Positions 6,943 through 13,304 of a DNA stretch of 13,304 nucleotides are shown in pieces. The notes under the pieces are model-generated. The model made no database searches, was not told the origin of the DNA, and was given only the letters and a program-made list of their open reading frames with translations. The translations under genes and the position numbers were made by a program. Source of the stretch: Methanoregulaceae archaeon. Its GTDB lineage: Archaea; Halobacteriota; Methanomicrobia; Methanomicrobiales; Methanospirillaceae. The stretch is from the NCBI GenBank assembly GCA_025453715.1, contig JALOPT010000065.1:1-13304 (forward strand). The letters run 5' to 3'. The first letter of the stretch is position 1, and every line of letters starts with the position of its first letter.

Positions 6943-8035
6943 CCACGGGCGTACAGAAGAGGAGATTTTTTCTAATCTCTCTTTAAAGCGGAGAGAGGAC
7001 ACAGGTTACGGTTCCATTCTCAGTTCCATGTGCACCGTCCCACACCCTGTTGCGGTGAAAGCCCATAATCTTTTCATGGAGACGAATCTCGGAGATCCCG
7101 GGCTTTTTAAGGGGACCGCAGATATTGAACAGGCCCTTATCAGCAGGCTTGGAACACTATTTCATGAACCGGAAGCCTGTGGCTATGCTACATCAGGAGG
7201 GACTGAGTCAAATATCCAGGCACTCCGGATGGCAAAGGTCTGTAAAAAAAGGCAACGGCCAAATGTTGTCCTGCCCGAGTCAGTACATTTCTCTTTTCGG
7301 AAAGCATGCGACATGCTTTGTCTTGATATGCGCACGGTCCCTCTCGATGAAAGGTACAGGATGGACGCGGGGCTGGCTAAGGAAGCAATCGATGAGAATA
7401 CCTGCTGTATCGTCGGCGTTGCAGGCACAACAGAATACGGTATGATCGACCCGATCAAGGAGCTCGGTCAGATTGCCATGGATCATGACCTCTTTTTCCA
7501 TGTCGATGCGGCATTCGGGGGCATGGTAATTCCGTTCCTTGCACGCCATGAACCGTTCGATTTCCTTGTTCCCGGGGTCTCGAGCCTTGCAGTGGACCCG
7601 CACAAAATGGGGATGAGCACAATACCTGCCGGATGTCTCCTTGTACGTGAAAAAGAAATGCTCTGCGCACTCTCTATCGACACTCCCTACCTGTCGGTAA
7701 AACAGGAATTTACCCTTGGGGGCACACGACCGGGCGGTCCGGTAGCCGGAGCTCTCGCTGTGCTCGATTACCTTGGCCGGGACGGCATGGAAGCGATCGT
7801 GCAGGGGTGTATGAACAACACACGGCGGTTAATTGATGGGATGGAAACATTCGGGTTCTCCCGTGCGGTGACCCCGGATGTTAACGTCGCCACTTTTAAC
7901 GGGCCAAAAAAAGTTCCAGCCCCATGGAGGGTATCATGCACGCGAAAGGGACACCTGCGGATCGTGTGTATGCCCCATGTCCACCGGGACATCATTGAAA
8001 AATTTATCCGGGATATTGGTGAACACCATGCTTGA
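6935..8035 (+). CDS. mfnA: L-tyrosine/L-aspartate decarboxylase MfnA
   Basis: A PLP-dependent group II decarboxylase of 366 residues, the usual length. In methanogens MfnA makes tyramine from tyrosine for methanofuran, the C1 carrier of the first step of methanogenesis, and can make beta-alanine from aspartate for coenzyme A. Visible motifs: N-terminal [17 protein letters not shown], the phosphate-binding SGGTESN (87-93), ring-stacking His118 (ESVHFS), Asp191 (FHVDAAFGG) that pairs with the PLP nitrogen, and the Schiff-base Lys224 ([14 protein letters not shown]). The ATG lies 8 bases inside the ppsA end and the stop overlaps hpt by 8 bases, implying translational coupling; no strong ribosome site of its own is seen. 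It is the clearest methanogen marker in the window. Confidence 0.95.
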   Translation: MHNHGRTEEEIFSNLSLKRREDTGYGSILSSMCTVPHPVAVKAHNLFMETNLGDPGLFKGTADIEQALISRLGTLFHEPEACGYATSGGTESNIQALRMAKVCKKRQRPNVVLPESVHFSFRKACDMLCLDMRTVPLDERYRMDAGLAKEAIDENTCCIVGVAGTTEYGMIDPIKELGQIAMDHDLFFHVDAAFGGMVIPFLARHEPFDFLVPGVSSLAVDPHKMGMSTIPAGCLLVREKEMLCALSIDTPYLSVKQEFTLGGTRPGGPVAGALAVLDYLGRDGMEAIVQGCMNNTRRLIDGMETFGFSRAVTPDVNVATFNGPKKVPAPWRVSCTRKGHLRIVCMPHVHRDIIEKFIRDIGEHHA

Positions 8036-8576
8036 ACGTCTTATAAAATCTTTGGAAACGTGCCCGATTGTCAAGCGGGGGGAATATAATTATTTTATTC
8101 ACCCTATTACAGACGGCGTACCGATTGTCGATCCTTCTCTTCTGCGGGAGGTTGGTGCCGCGATGCTGAAAGCGCTGGACTTAAACGGTGTAACGAAAAT
8201 CGTCGTTGCCGAAGCAATGGGAATCCATATCGGCACAGTTCTCTCGCTGATGACCGACATCCCCCTGAATATTGTCAGGAAACGGGAGTATAAGTTACCT
8301 GGTGAGGTTGCCGTCCACCAGGCCACTGGTTACTCAAAAGGTGAACTGTACCTGAATGGGATCACCATGGGTGATCGGGTCGTTATCATTGACGACGTCG
8401 TCAGTACCGGTGGGACAATCAAGGCCCTCCTGAAAGCGCTCGAGATTGCGGGTGCTGACGTCACAGACATCTGCTTTGCGATCCAGCGCGGGGAGCCTGA
8501 ACTCGATCGCCCATTCAAGACACTTGTCCGGATTGAAGTAACAGACCAGGTGCACGTGGTTGATCGATACTTCTGA
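8028..8576 (+). CDS. hpt: Hypoxanthine/guanine phosphoribosyltransferase
   Basis: Purine salvage enzyme that transfers the phosphoribosyl group of PRPP to hypoxanthine or guanine to give IMP or GMP; cytoplasmic. The 182-residue product matches the archaeal Hpt family from its first residues ([34 protein letters not shown]) and carries the PRPP-binding signature [13 protein letters not shown] at 118-130. The ATG at 8028 has a GGTGA ribosome site about six bases upstream and overlaps the mfnA end; the frame extends further upstream inside mfnA but without family similarity. Family members are sometimes annotated as adenine phosphoribosyltransferase because of the shared fold; base specificity cannot be read from the sequence with certainty. 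Confidence 0.93.
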   Translation: MLERLIKSLETCPIVKRGEYNYFIHPITDGVPIVDPSLLREVGAAMLKALDLNGVTKIVVAEAMGIHIGTVLSLMTDIPLNIVRKREYKLPGEVAVHQATGYSKGELYLNGITMGDRVVIIDDVVSTGGTIKALLKALEIAGADVTDICFAIQRGEPELDRPFKTLVRIEVTDQVHVVDRYF

Positions 8577-9501
8577 ACTGGTCCGTAAATTAAAAACAAC
8601 TGGTGCAACGCGGATTGCCCTCCAGTTCCCTGAAGGACTGAAGCGTGATGCCCCGGGTGTTGCGTCGTTGCTGAGGGATGCAGGGTTTTTTGTGGTCGTC
8701 AGTGGTGATCCCTGTTACGGGGCCTGTGACCTTGCGACAGAACTCCTCGGGATGGTTGATCTTGTTGTCCATTTTGGCCATTCGCCGCTGGACGACACCC
8801 CCTGCATTATCTATGACCCTTACCGGATGGACATTGATACGGAGGTGCTTGGAATCGTTATCCCTCACCTTTCATCAACTGATATCGGGCTTATCACCAC
8901 TGTTCAGCATACCCACATGATCCCGGCTATCACGAAGTACCTCGCTTCCCGGGGTATTACCTGTCATTCAGTGCACGGGGGAACCCGGGCCCCAAACCCT
9001 GGCCAGGTCCTCGGTTGCTCCTACGGTGCTGCAAGGGACTGCCAGAAAGATGAGATCCTGTTTATCGGGACTGGCCGGTTTCACCCCCTGGGGGTCCGGC
9101 TTGCAACAGGCGCACGTGTTGTGGCACTCGATCCGTACTGCCGGACAGTCGAAATCGTCAGTACTGATAGATTTCTCAGGCGCAGGTTTGCACTTATAGA
9201 GGTTGCAAAGACCGCTAAAAATTTTGGTATAATCCTTACCCTGAAAAGTGGCCAGAAACGACAGCAACTTGCAGAGCGTCTCGCATCGATGAGTAAAAAT
9301 GCCTTTGTGGTAGCCCTGCACGAAGTTTCCCCGGATGAACTCCTGAACCTCGGTTTTTCCTGCTACGTTAACACAGCCTGCCCCCGTCTGGCCTACGATG
9401 ACCAGGAGCGTTTCTCTGTCCCGTTAATCAGCCCGCAGGAGTTTGAGATTGTATGCGGTTCCAGGACTTTTGAAGATTACCAAATCGACGAGATCACCTG
9501 A
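8560..9501 (+). CDS. dph2: Diphthamide synthase subunit Dph2 (2-(3-amino-3-carboxypropyl)histidine synthase)
   Basis: Non-canonical radical SAM enzyme that moves the 3-amino-3-carboxypropyl group of S-adenosylmethionine onto a histidine of elongation factor EF2, the first step to diphthamide. In archaea it works as a homodimer with a 4Fe-4S cluster held by three cysteines from separate domains; the matching residues here are Cys56 (YGACDLA), Cys153 (LGCSYGA) and Cys274 ([11 protein letters not shown]). Length 313 residues is a little short of some homologues but complete at both ends. Translation must start at TTG (8560), giving [11 protein letters not shown]; a GGTG site lies seven bases upstream and no ATG or GTG is available. 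It overlaps hpt by 17 bases and ends one base before the next gene, so it is tightly coupled in the operon. Confidence 0.93.
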   Translation: MIDTSELVRKLKTTGATRIALQFPEGLKRDAPGVASLLRDAGFFVVVSGDPCYGACDLATELLGMVDLVVHFGHSPLDDTPCIIYDPYRMDIDTEVLGIVIPHLSSTDIGLITTVQHTHMIPAITKYLASRGITCHSVHGGTRAPNPGQVLGCSYGAARDCQKDEILFIGTGRFHPLGVRLATGARVVALDPYCRTVEIVSTDRFLRRRFALIEVAKTAKNFGIILTLKSGQKRQQLAERLASMSKNAFVVALHEVSPDELLNLGFSCYVNTACPRLAYDDQERFSVPLISPQEFEIVCGSRTFEDYQIDEIT

Positions 9502-9502
9502 A

Positions 9503-10120
9503 ATGAAACTACGCCAGCTGGAAATGCTCCTCGAACGGGTATCGGGTTTTTCTACCCCTGCTTCCCACCTGGAACAGTACCCCACTTCCGCACCTCTTGC
9601 GGCCAGAATGTTGTTTCATGCAGCCCAGAATGGGGATATCACGGGAAAATCCGTCTGCGATCTTGGTTGTGGGACGGGTATCCTTGCCATTGGAGCTTCC
9701 CTCCTTGGTGCAGAGCAGGTCACCGGAATAGATATTGATGAAAAAGCACTTGAAATTGCACGCCAGAACGCAGATAAATTCCCGGTGACTGCCAGTTTTC
9801 TCCAGGTGGAAATTACCTCTGCCGCGAAACTGCAAGGCCATTGGGATACCATTGTTATGAATCCTCCATTTGGTGCACAAGTTCTGCATGCAGACAGGGC
9901 CTTTATCGATTGCTCATTAGAGACCGGAAACCAGGTATATATGATTGTAAATACCGGCTCAATTCCGTTTGTAAGATCCTATGTAAAAGGCCGGGCCAAT
10001 ATTCTGGAAACCGTTGAAGGAATGCTTCCAATCAGGCACTGTTACCATTTTCACAGGAAGGAAATCCGGAATATCAGGGTTGAGATCATACACATGGAAC
10101 GGTGTGCCGCATCACAATGA
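9503..10120 (+). CDS. METTL5-like rRNA N6-adenine methyltransferase
   Basis: SAM-dependent methyltransferase of 205 residues. The N-terminus (MKLRQLEMLLERVSGF, LEQYPTSAPLAARML) and the C-terminus (YHFHRKEIRNIRVEI) align by eye with human METTL5, which methylates an adenosine in helix 44 of 18S rRNA near the decoding site. The SAM-binding loop DLGCGTG is at 53-59, the acidic ribose-binding IDIDE at about 76-80 and the amino-methyltransferase motif NPPF at 120-123. The start at 9503 is chosen because it begins the conserved region; the frame is open 60 bases further upstream inside dph2 but without similarity. Target in archaea is inferred to be the equivalent small-subunit adenosine. Whether it needs a TRMT112-like partner cannot be told from the window. 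Confidence 0.88.
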   Translation: MKLRQLEMLLERVSGFSTPASHLEQYPTSAPLAARMLFHAAQNGDITGKSVCDLGCGTGILAIGASLLGAEQVTGIDIDEKALEIARQNADKFPVTASFLQVEITSAAKLQGHWDTIVMNPPFGAQVLHADRAFIDCSLETGNQVYMIVNTGSIPFVRSYVKGRANILETVEGMLPIRHCYHFHRKEIRNIRVEIIHMERCAASQ

Positions 10121-11286
10121 ATGATAAACCCGGTGATTCCATCCCTATTTTGTGGCTTTCCGGAGCCCATGTTATTACAGACCTCTATCTGCCGGTGGTA
10201 ACTGCTATCATCCCTCTCCTGATTAGCACGTACGGGTTCTCATACTTCGTTGCAGGTATGCTTGTCACCATCTACAATGTAACTTCTTCGATGATGCAAC
10301 CGATTTTTGGATGGATATCGGACCAGTATGGGTTTGTGATTCATATCTCGGTCTGCCTCATCATTTCTTCAGTTTTCATTTCAGCAATGGGCCTTTCGGG
10401 AGATATTCACCTTCTTCTGCTCTTTGCCGCTCTTGCGGCGCTCGGCCATGCTGCATTCCACCCGAATGCTTTTTCAATTGTAAACAGGTTTTGCACCCCC
10501 GAAAACCGTGGTAAAATTACATCGTTTTTTGTTGTCGGTGGAAATATCGGATATGCATTAGGACCACTCCTCGCAGCCGGAATACTCTTTTACTTTGGGC
10601 TTTCAGGACTTCCCCTGCTTGTAATTCCAGCACTTCTCATGGCAGTGGCTCTCTGGAGGTCATTTCCTGTAACCAAAGATATGAAGCGAATAAAAAGGAG
10701 TGCTCAGGTTGAAAAAATGCCCCTGGTAAAATACCGGCCAATTCTTCCGCTTTTTTCTGCCTCGACCCTCCGGGCCTGCGCTATTTTCTGTGCACTAGCG
10801 TTTTTTCCTTCATACCTGGTAAGCCGGGGTCTTGACCTGATTTCGGCAGATATCCTGATATCCGTGATGTTACTGGCAGGAGTTGCCGGCCAGCTTGCAG
10901 GGGGTTATCTCTCTGATATCATCGGACGGAAAGAATATGTTATTGCAGGTAGTATCCTTGCAATCCCTTCATTTTACGGGTTTATTTTTACTACCGGGCT
11001 CCTTTCAGTCTTCTCGCTCGTGGTTTTTGGTTTTGCCCTTTGGTCAGGATTTGCCGTGACAGTTGCCATTGCTCATGAGATGGTCCCGGGAAAGGTAGCA
11101 TTCACGTCCGGTCTTATGCTCGGCCTTTCTCTTGGGATAGGGGGGCTTGGTGTTGCATTATTCGGGTTGCTTGCTGACCGGTATTCCCTTTCAGCAACGC
11201 TTCAGCTCCTGCCGTTTCTTATCATCATCGCAGGAATATTGATTTACCTTCTGAAATATCCCTGGAAATCATGGCATATTCCCTGA
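10117..11286 (+). CDS. Major facilitator superfamily transporter, fosmidomycin-resistance (Fsr)-like
   Basis: A 389-residue integral membrane protein with about twelve hydrophobic helices in two six-helix halves. The N-terminal AHVITDLYLPVVTAIIPLL and YNVTSSMMQPIFGWISDQYG segments resemble the Fsr branch of MFS exporters, and the loop GGYLSDIIGRKEY (about residue 265) is the second-half copy of the MFS signature between helices. The substrate is not predictable; Fsr relatives export drugs or small metabolites by proton antiport. The ATG overlaps the methyltransferase stop as ATGA, so it is the last gene of the operon, followed by a T-run. An in-frame ATG 15 bases upstream lies inside the previous gene and is less likely. 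Confidence 0.88.
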   Translation: MNDKPGDSIPILWLSGAHVITDLYLPVVTAIIPLLISTYGFSYFVAGMLVTIYNVTSSMMQPIFGWISDQYGFVIHISVCLIISSVFISAMGLSGDIHLLLLFAALAALGHAAFHPNAFSIVNRFCTPENRGKITSFFVVGGNIGYALGPLLAAGILFYFGLSGLPLLVIPALLMAVALWRSFPVTKDMKRIKRSAQVEKMPLVKYRPILPLFSASTLRACAIFCALAFFPSYLVSRGLDLISADILISVMLLAGVAGQLAGGYLSDIIGRKEYVIAGSILAIPSFYGFIFTTGLLSVFSLVVFGFALWSGFAVTVAIAHEMVPGKVAFTSGLMLGLSLGIGGLGVALFGLLADRYSLSATLQLLPFLIIIAGILIYLLKYPWKSWHIP

Positions 11287-11367
11287 AGTTATTGCTAAAC
11301 CCGGGTACCGGTATTTTATTTCCGGATGTTCCCGGAGGACCATTTCCAAGGTCACTACATGCAGTTC

Positions 11368-11375
11368 TTTTTTTT
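11368..11375 (+). terminator. T-run terminator after the ppsA-MFS operon
   Basis: Eight consecutive T residues about 80 bases after the transporter stop, without a strong preceding hairpin, as expected for archaeal intrinsic termination. Confidence 0.5.
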
Positions 11376-11439
11376 ATTCTCATTACCGGGCTTATGTTTT
11401 TTAAGATTAAAGACCATATTACATGGAGTTTGATAACCT

Positions 11440-11619
11440 ATGGATAAAATGGGTATTGCAGCATTAGTGTCCGGGCTGGTATTAATCGGTCTCGGTATCT
11501 ATGGTATCGTCGTATTCCTACCGGAAGTCATTTTCGTATTAAAAGGTAGTATCGGTATCATCGCTATCATTTTTGGTATTTTCCTCACCATTTTTGGCGT
11601 TTTATTAATAAAAGATTAA
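11440..11619 (+). CDS. Small two-helix membrane protein, function unknown
   Basis: Begins MDKMGIAALVSGLVLIGLGI and ends LTIFGVLLIKD, 59 residues. Two hydrophobic helices (about 5-27 and 33-56) are joined by a short turn around LPEV..LKG, with charged residues only at the ends and in the turn. GGAG lies 11 bases before the ATG, slightly long for a ribosome site; Met4 is an alternative start. An eight-T run (11620-11627) follows the stop at once, supporting a real transcription unit. Not recognised as a named family; similar tiny membrane proteins are common in methanogen genomes and remain uncharacterised. Confidence 0.65.
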   Translation: MDKMGIAALVSGLVLIGLGIYGIVVFLPEVIFVLKGSIGIIAIIFGIFLTIFGVLLIKD

Positions 11620-11627
11620 TTTTTTTT
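11620..11627 (+). terminator. T-run terminator after the small membrane protein
   Basis: Eight T residues directly follow the stop codon; the hairpin at 11645-11663 (ATCCAG/CTGGAT, seven-base loop) lies just beyond and could also help end transcription from the opposite side. Confidence 0.5.
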
Positions 11628-11673
11628 ACTATTGTCTGAAGTTAATCCAGGTGGACTCTGGATCTTATCCGGT

Positions 11674-11814
11674 TCAGATAAACCAGGATATAACCATGGC
11701 AATCACTACAACAATAATAATCCATTTTAGAATTGTCCATGCTATTTTCCCGAGGAATCCAAGAATAATGAAAATTACTGCAATAACCAGAAGAAGGATT
11801 AACAGGTTAATCAT
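11674..11814 (-). CDS. Tiny hydrophobic membrane protein, function unknown
   Basis: A 46-residue product starting MINLLILLLVIAVIFIILGF with two hydrophobic segments (about 2-21 and 26-46) separated by LGKIAW; Lys30 is nearly the only other charge. GGAG lies ten bases before the ATG; a GTG 21 bases upstream is in frame but lacks a better ribosome site. A TATA box (CTATATAAAG, 11860-11851 on the minus strand) is at the right distance for transcription to begin about 14 bases before the start codon. It converges on the other small membrane gene. Such proteins resemble short stress-associated membrane peptides, but no family can be named with confidence. Confidence 0.6.
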   Translation of the reverse strand: MINLLILLLVIAVIFIILGFLGKIAWTILKWIIIVVVIAMVISWFI

Positions 11815-11850
11815 GAGAACAAATACTCCTTTCACCTCATAGATGGCTTC

Positions 11851-11860
11851 CTTTATATAG
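11851..11860 (-). promoter_or_regulatory. TATA box for the 46-residue membrane protein
   Basis: Minus strand reads CTATATAAAG. With usual archaeal spacing the transcript would begin near 11828, leaving a leader of about 14 bases before the ATG at 11814. Confidence 0.6.
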
Positions 11861-11897
11861 ATAGTGGATTGTTACTACCTCGTAAATGGGAAAAAAA

Positions 11898-12344
11898 TTA
11901 TTCACCTAGTTTCAGGTTGCCCGCGATAAATTTCGAATTGAATGTAAAGGCCGTTATTTTCCACCCATCATCCCTGGAAATTAAACTGATGTCATAACTT
12001 CCTACAAACAATTTTGTGTTCCTGTTGGACCTGTTGGGAAGGTAGTGGTAGGCCATACCGTAACAAAACACAATTGCAACATTTTCATTAAACTGGACTA
12101 GAAAATTTCCAACCTGGTGATGTATCGCCTCGAGACATTCCAGACCTTCCTGCCAGTCCCTGATGATCTGATCGCGTGAAAGGATTTCGGGGTTCCCTTC
12201 AGTCAGGGTCGTATTAAAAAGTACTTTTTCAGTGAAACAGGACCTTACTGCGTCCCAGTCCCTGTTGTCAATACTAACAAATAGTGTTGTAACAGCCTCG
12301 ATAACCAGATCTCTTTTTGTAAATAGCGGATGTTCCCCTGTCAT
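11898..12344 (-). CDS. NTF2/SnoaL-like domain protein
   Basis: A 148-residue single-domain protein. It has the usual cone-fold layout: an N-terminal helix (LVIEAVTTLFVSIDNRDWDAVRSCF), a strand with VLFNTT, a middle helix (DQIIRDWQEGLECLEAIHHQVGNFLV) and C-terminal strands ending in the characteristic DGWKITAFTF. Family members include small-molecule cyclases, isomerases and many proteins with no known activity; the substrate here is unknown. The start at 12344 has GAGTGA eight bases upstream. An AT-rich element at about 12391-12402 (minus strand ATATCTTTTTAG) could be the promoter. It is transcribed alone, in the same direction as the neighbouring 46-residue membrane protein. Confidence 0.8.
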   Translation of the reverse strand: MTGEHPLFTKRDLVIEAVTTLFVSIDNRDWDAVRSCFTEKVLFNTTLTEGNPEILSRDQIIRDWQEGLECLEAIHHQVGNFLVQFNENVAIVFCYGMAYHYLPNRSNRNTKLFVGSYDISLISRDDGWKITAFTFNSKFIAGNLKLGE

Positions 12345-12621
12345 GGTATATTCACTCGTTGTATAATGAGGTATTGGGTAAAAAAAGGTTCTAAAAAGAT
12401 ATGATAGTTACTGGCACCCGGGATAGATATACCAAGGGTAGTACCTGGTTTGGAATAAAAACGTTCATACTTGAATAACTAAAAAATTAACCAGGGCCGA
12501 TTCCTGTATTTAAAACTCCGGTTAAAATATGCAAATATCATTCAGATCTGACTCTGGTGCAACCATTTCTGATGCAATGATACAAGAATAACAAAATTTC
12601 TGGCTTCCGCTCTTTATGAGC
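12345..12621. other. Intergenic spacer between the NTF2-like gene and 5S rRNA
   Basis: AT-rich, with no open frame that looks coding and no clear RNA fold. It probably contains the promoter of the NTF2-like gene near 12391-12402 and the end of the rRNA transcript. Confidence 0.5.
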
Positions 12622-12661
12622 AGAATAATAAAATAATTACGCTTCTTTTCGATGCAAGAAG
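12622..12661 (-). terminator. rRNA operon terminator
   Basis: On the minus strand the 5S 3' end runs into CTTCTT (12661-12656) which pairs with AAGAAG (12647-12642), followed by a T-rich stretch (12640-12622). Confidence 0.45.
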
Positions 12662-12789
12662 GGTAATAGCAGCGAAGTAAAGTTCCCGAGGACTCGCGTA
12701 CCTCAGTACCGTAGACTACGTGAGTTGGCTTAACTGCTGGGTTCGGAATGGGTCCAGGTGTTTCCCAACTGCTATGGCCGCTATTACCC
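12661..12789 (-). rRNA. rrf: 5S ribosomal RNA
   Basis: On the minus strand the segment starts GGGTAATAGCGGCC and ends GCTGCTATTACCC, so the ends pair as helix I. The inside contains the diagnostic loop B/C region GGGAAACACCTGGACCC, ATTCCGAACCC and CAGTTAAGCC, and the helix IV/V segment with GTACTGAGGTACGCGAGTCCTCGGGAA. The apparent length of 129 bases is slightly over the usual 120-126, so the mature ends may lie a few bases inside. Confidence 0.93.
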
Positions 12790-12791
12790 AA

Positions 12792-12863
12792 AGCCAAGGT
12801 CCGGATTTGAACCGGAGTGTAGCTGATCTGCAGTCAGCCGCGTGGCCGCTCCGCCACCTTGGC
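12792..12863 (-). tRNA. tRNA-Cys (anticodon GCA)
   Basis: A 72-base cloverleaf on the minus strand: acceptor GCCAAGG/CCTTGGC, short D stem GCG/CGC with GG in the loop, anticodon stem GCTGA/TCAGC with loop CTGCAGA (anticodon GCA), variable loop TACAC, T arm TCCGG-TTCAAAT-CCGGA and discriminator T, the identity base expected for cysteine. CCA is not encoded. It lies between 23S and 5S rRNA, two bases before the 5S start, and must be co-transcribed with them. Confidence 0.95.
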
Positions 12864-12940
12864 AGCCGTGTAAGGCGCCAAATACATATGGTGTGTATTT
12901 GAATTATAGGTTTGCACTTCAGGATTTCGTCTGGGTTTGA

Positions 12941-13304
<364 letters not shown>

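Noticed and set aside
6508..7002. 164-codon minus-strand frame
   Set aside because: Antisense to ppsA and mfnA, with no domain signal.
11620..11673. Possible regulatory RNA hairpin between the convergent small genes
   Set aside because: A six-base stem next to a T-run is adequately explained as termination.

Overview
The window looks like a methanogenic euryarchaeon, most likely of the order Methanomicrobiales. The reasons are an L-tyrosine/L-aspartate decarboxylase of methanofuran biosynthesis (MfnA), a Dph2 diphthamide enzyme, an archaeal Hpt, a METTL5-type rRNA methyltransferase, tRNA genes without encoded CCA, TATA-box promoters and T-run terminators. The order is inferred from overall gene style only and was not tested by a search.

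Layout. Positions 1-1538 (minus) hold a membrane sensor protein (sensor domain, HAMP, PAS) cut by the window edge. Just upstream of it (1581-1927, minus) lies a possible frameshifted small lipoprotein gene. Positions 2200-2420 contain no convincing protein but carry a TATA box followed by a 115-nt segment that folds on paper into a four-helix junction, and then a 17-bp inverted repeat; I read this as a candidate small RNA locus. Positions 2431-2751 look like the 3' end of a lost protein gene abutting tRNA-Val(GAC) (2754-2827, minus). serA (2988-4607, minus) follows and diverges from a plus-strand operon.

The plus-strand operon (4740-11286) is very compact: ppsA (broken by an internal deletion with frame change near 5530), mfnA, hpt, dph2, a METTL5-like methyltransferase and an MFS transporter. 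Adjacent genes overlap by 4-17 nt or are separated by 1 nt, so they are probably co-transcribed and translationally coupled. It combines gluconeogenic PEP formation, cofactor precursor synthesis, purine salvage and two modifications that both act on translocation/decoding (EF2 diphthamide and small-subunit rRNA m6A).

Positions 11440-12344 carry two tiny two-helix membrane proteins facing each other and an NTF2/SnoaL-like protein. The right end (12661-13304, minus) is the 3' half of an rRNA operon: 23S rRNA 3' end, tRNA-Cys(GCA), then 5S rRNA, with only two bases between tRNA-Cys and 5S.

The most interesting unexplained elements are the candidate structured RNA at 2276-2390, the disrupted ppsA, and the tRNA-Cys placed inside the 23S-5S spacer. 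I found no CRISPR array, insertion sequence or defence system.
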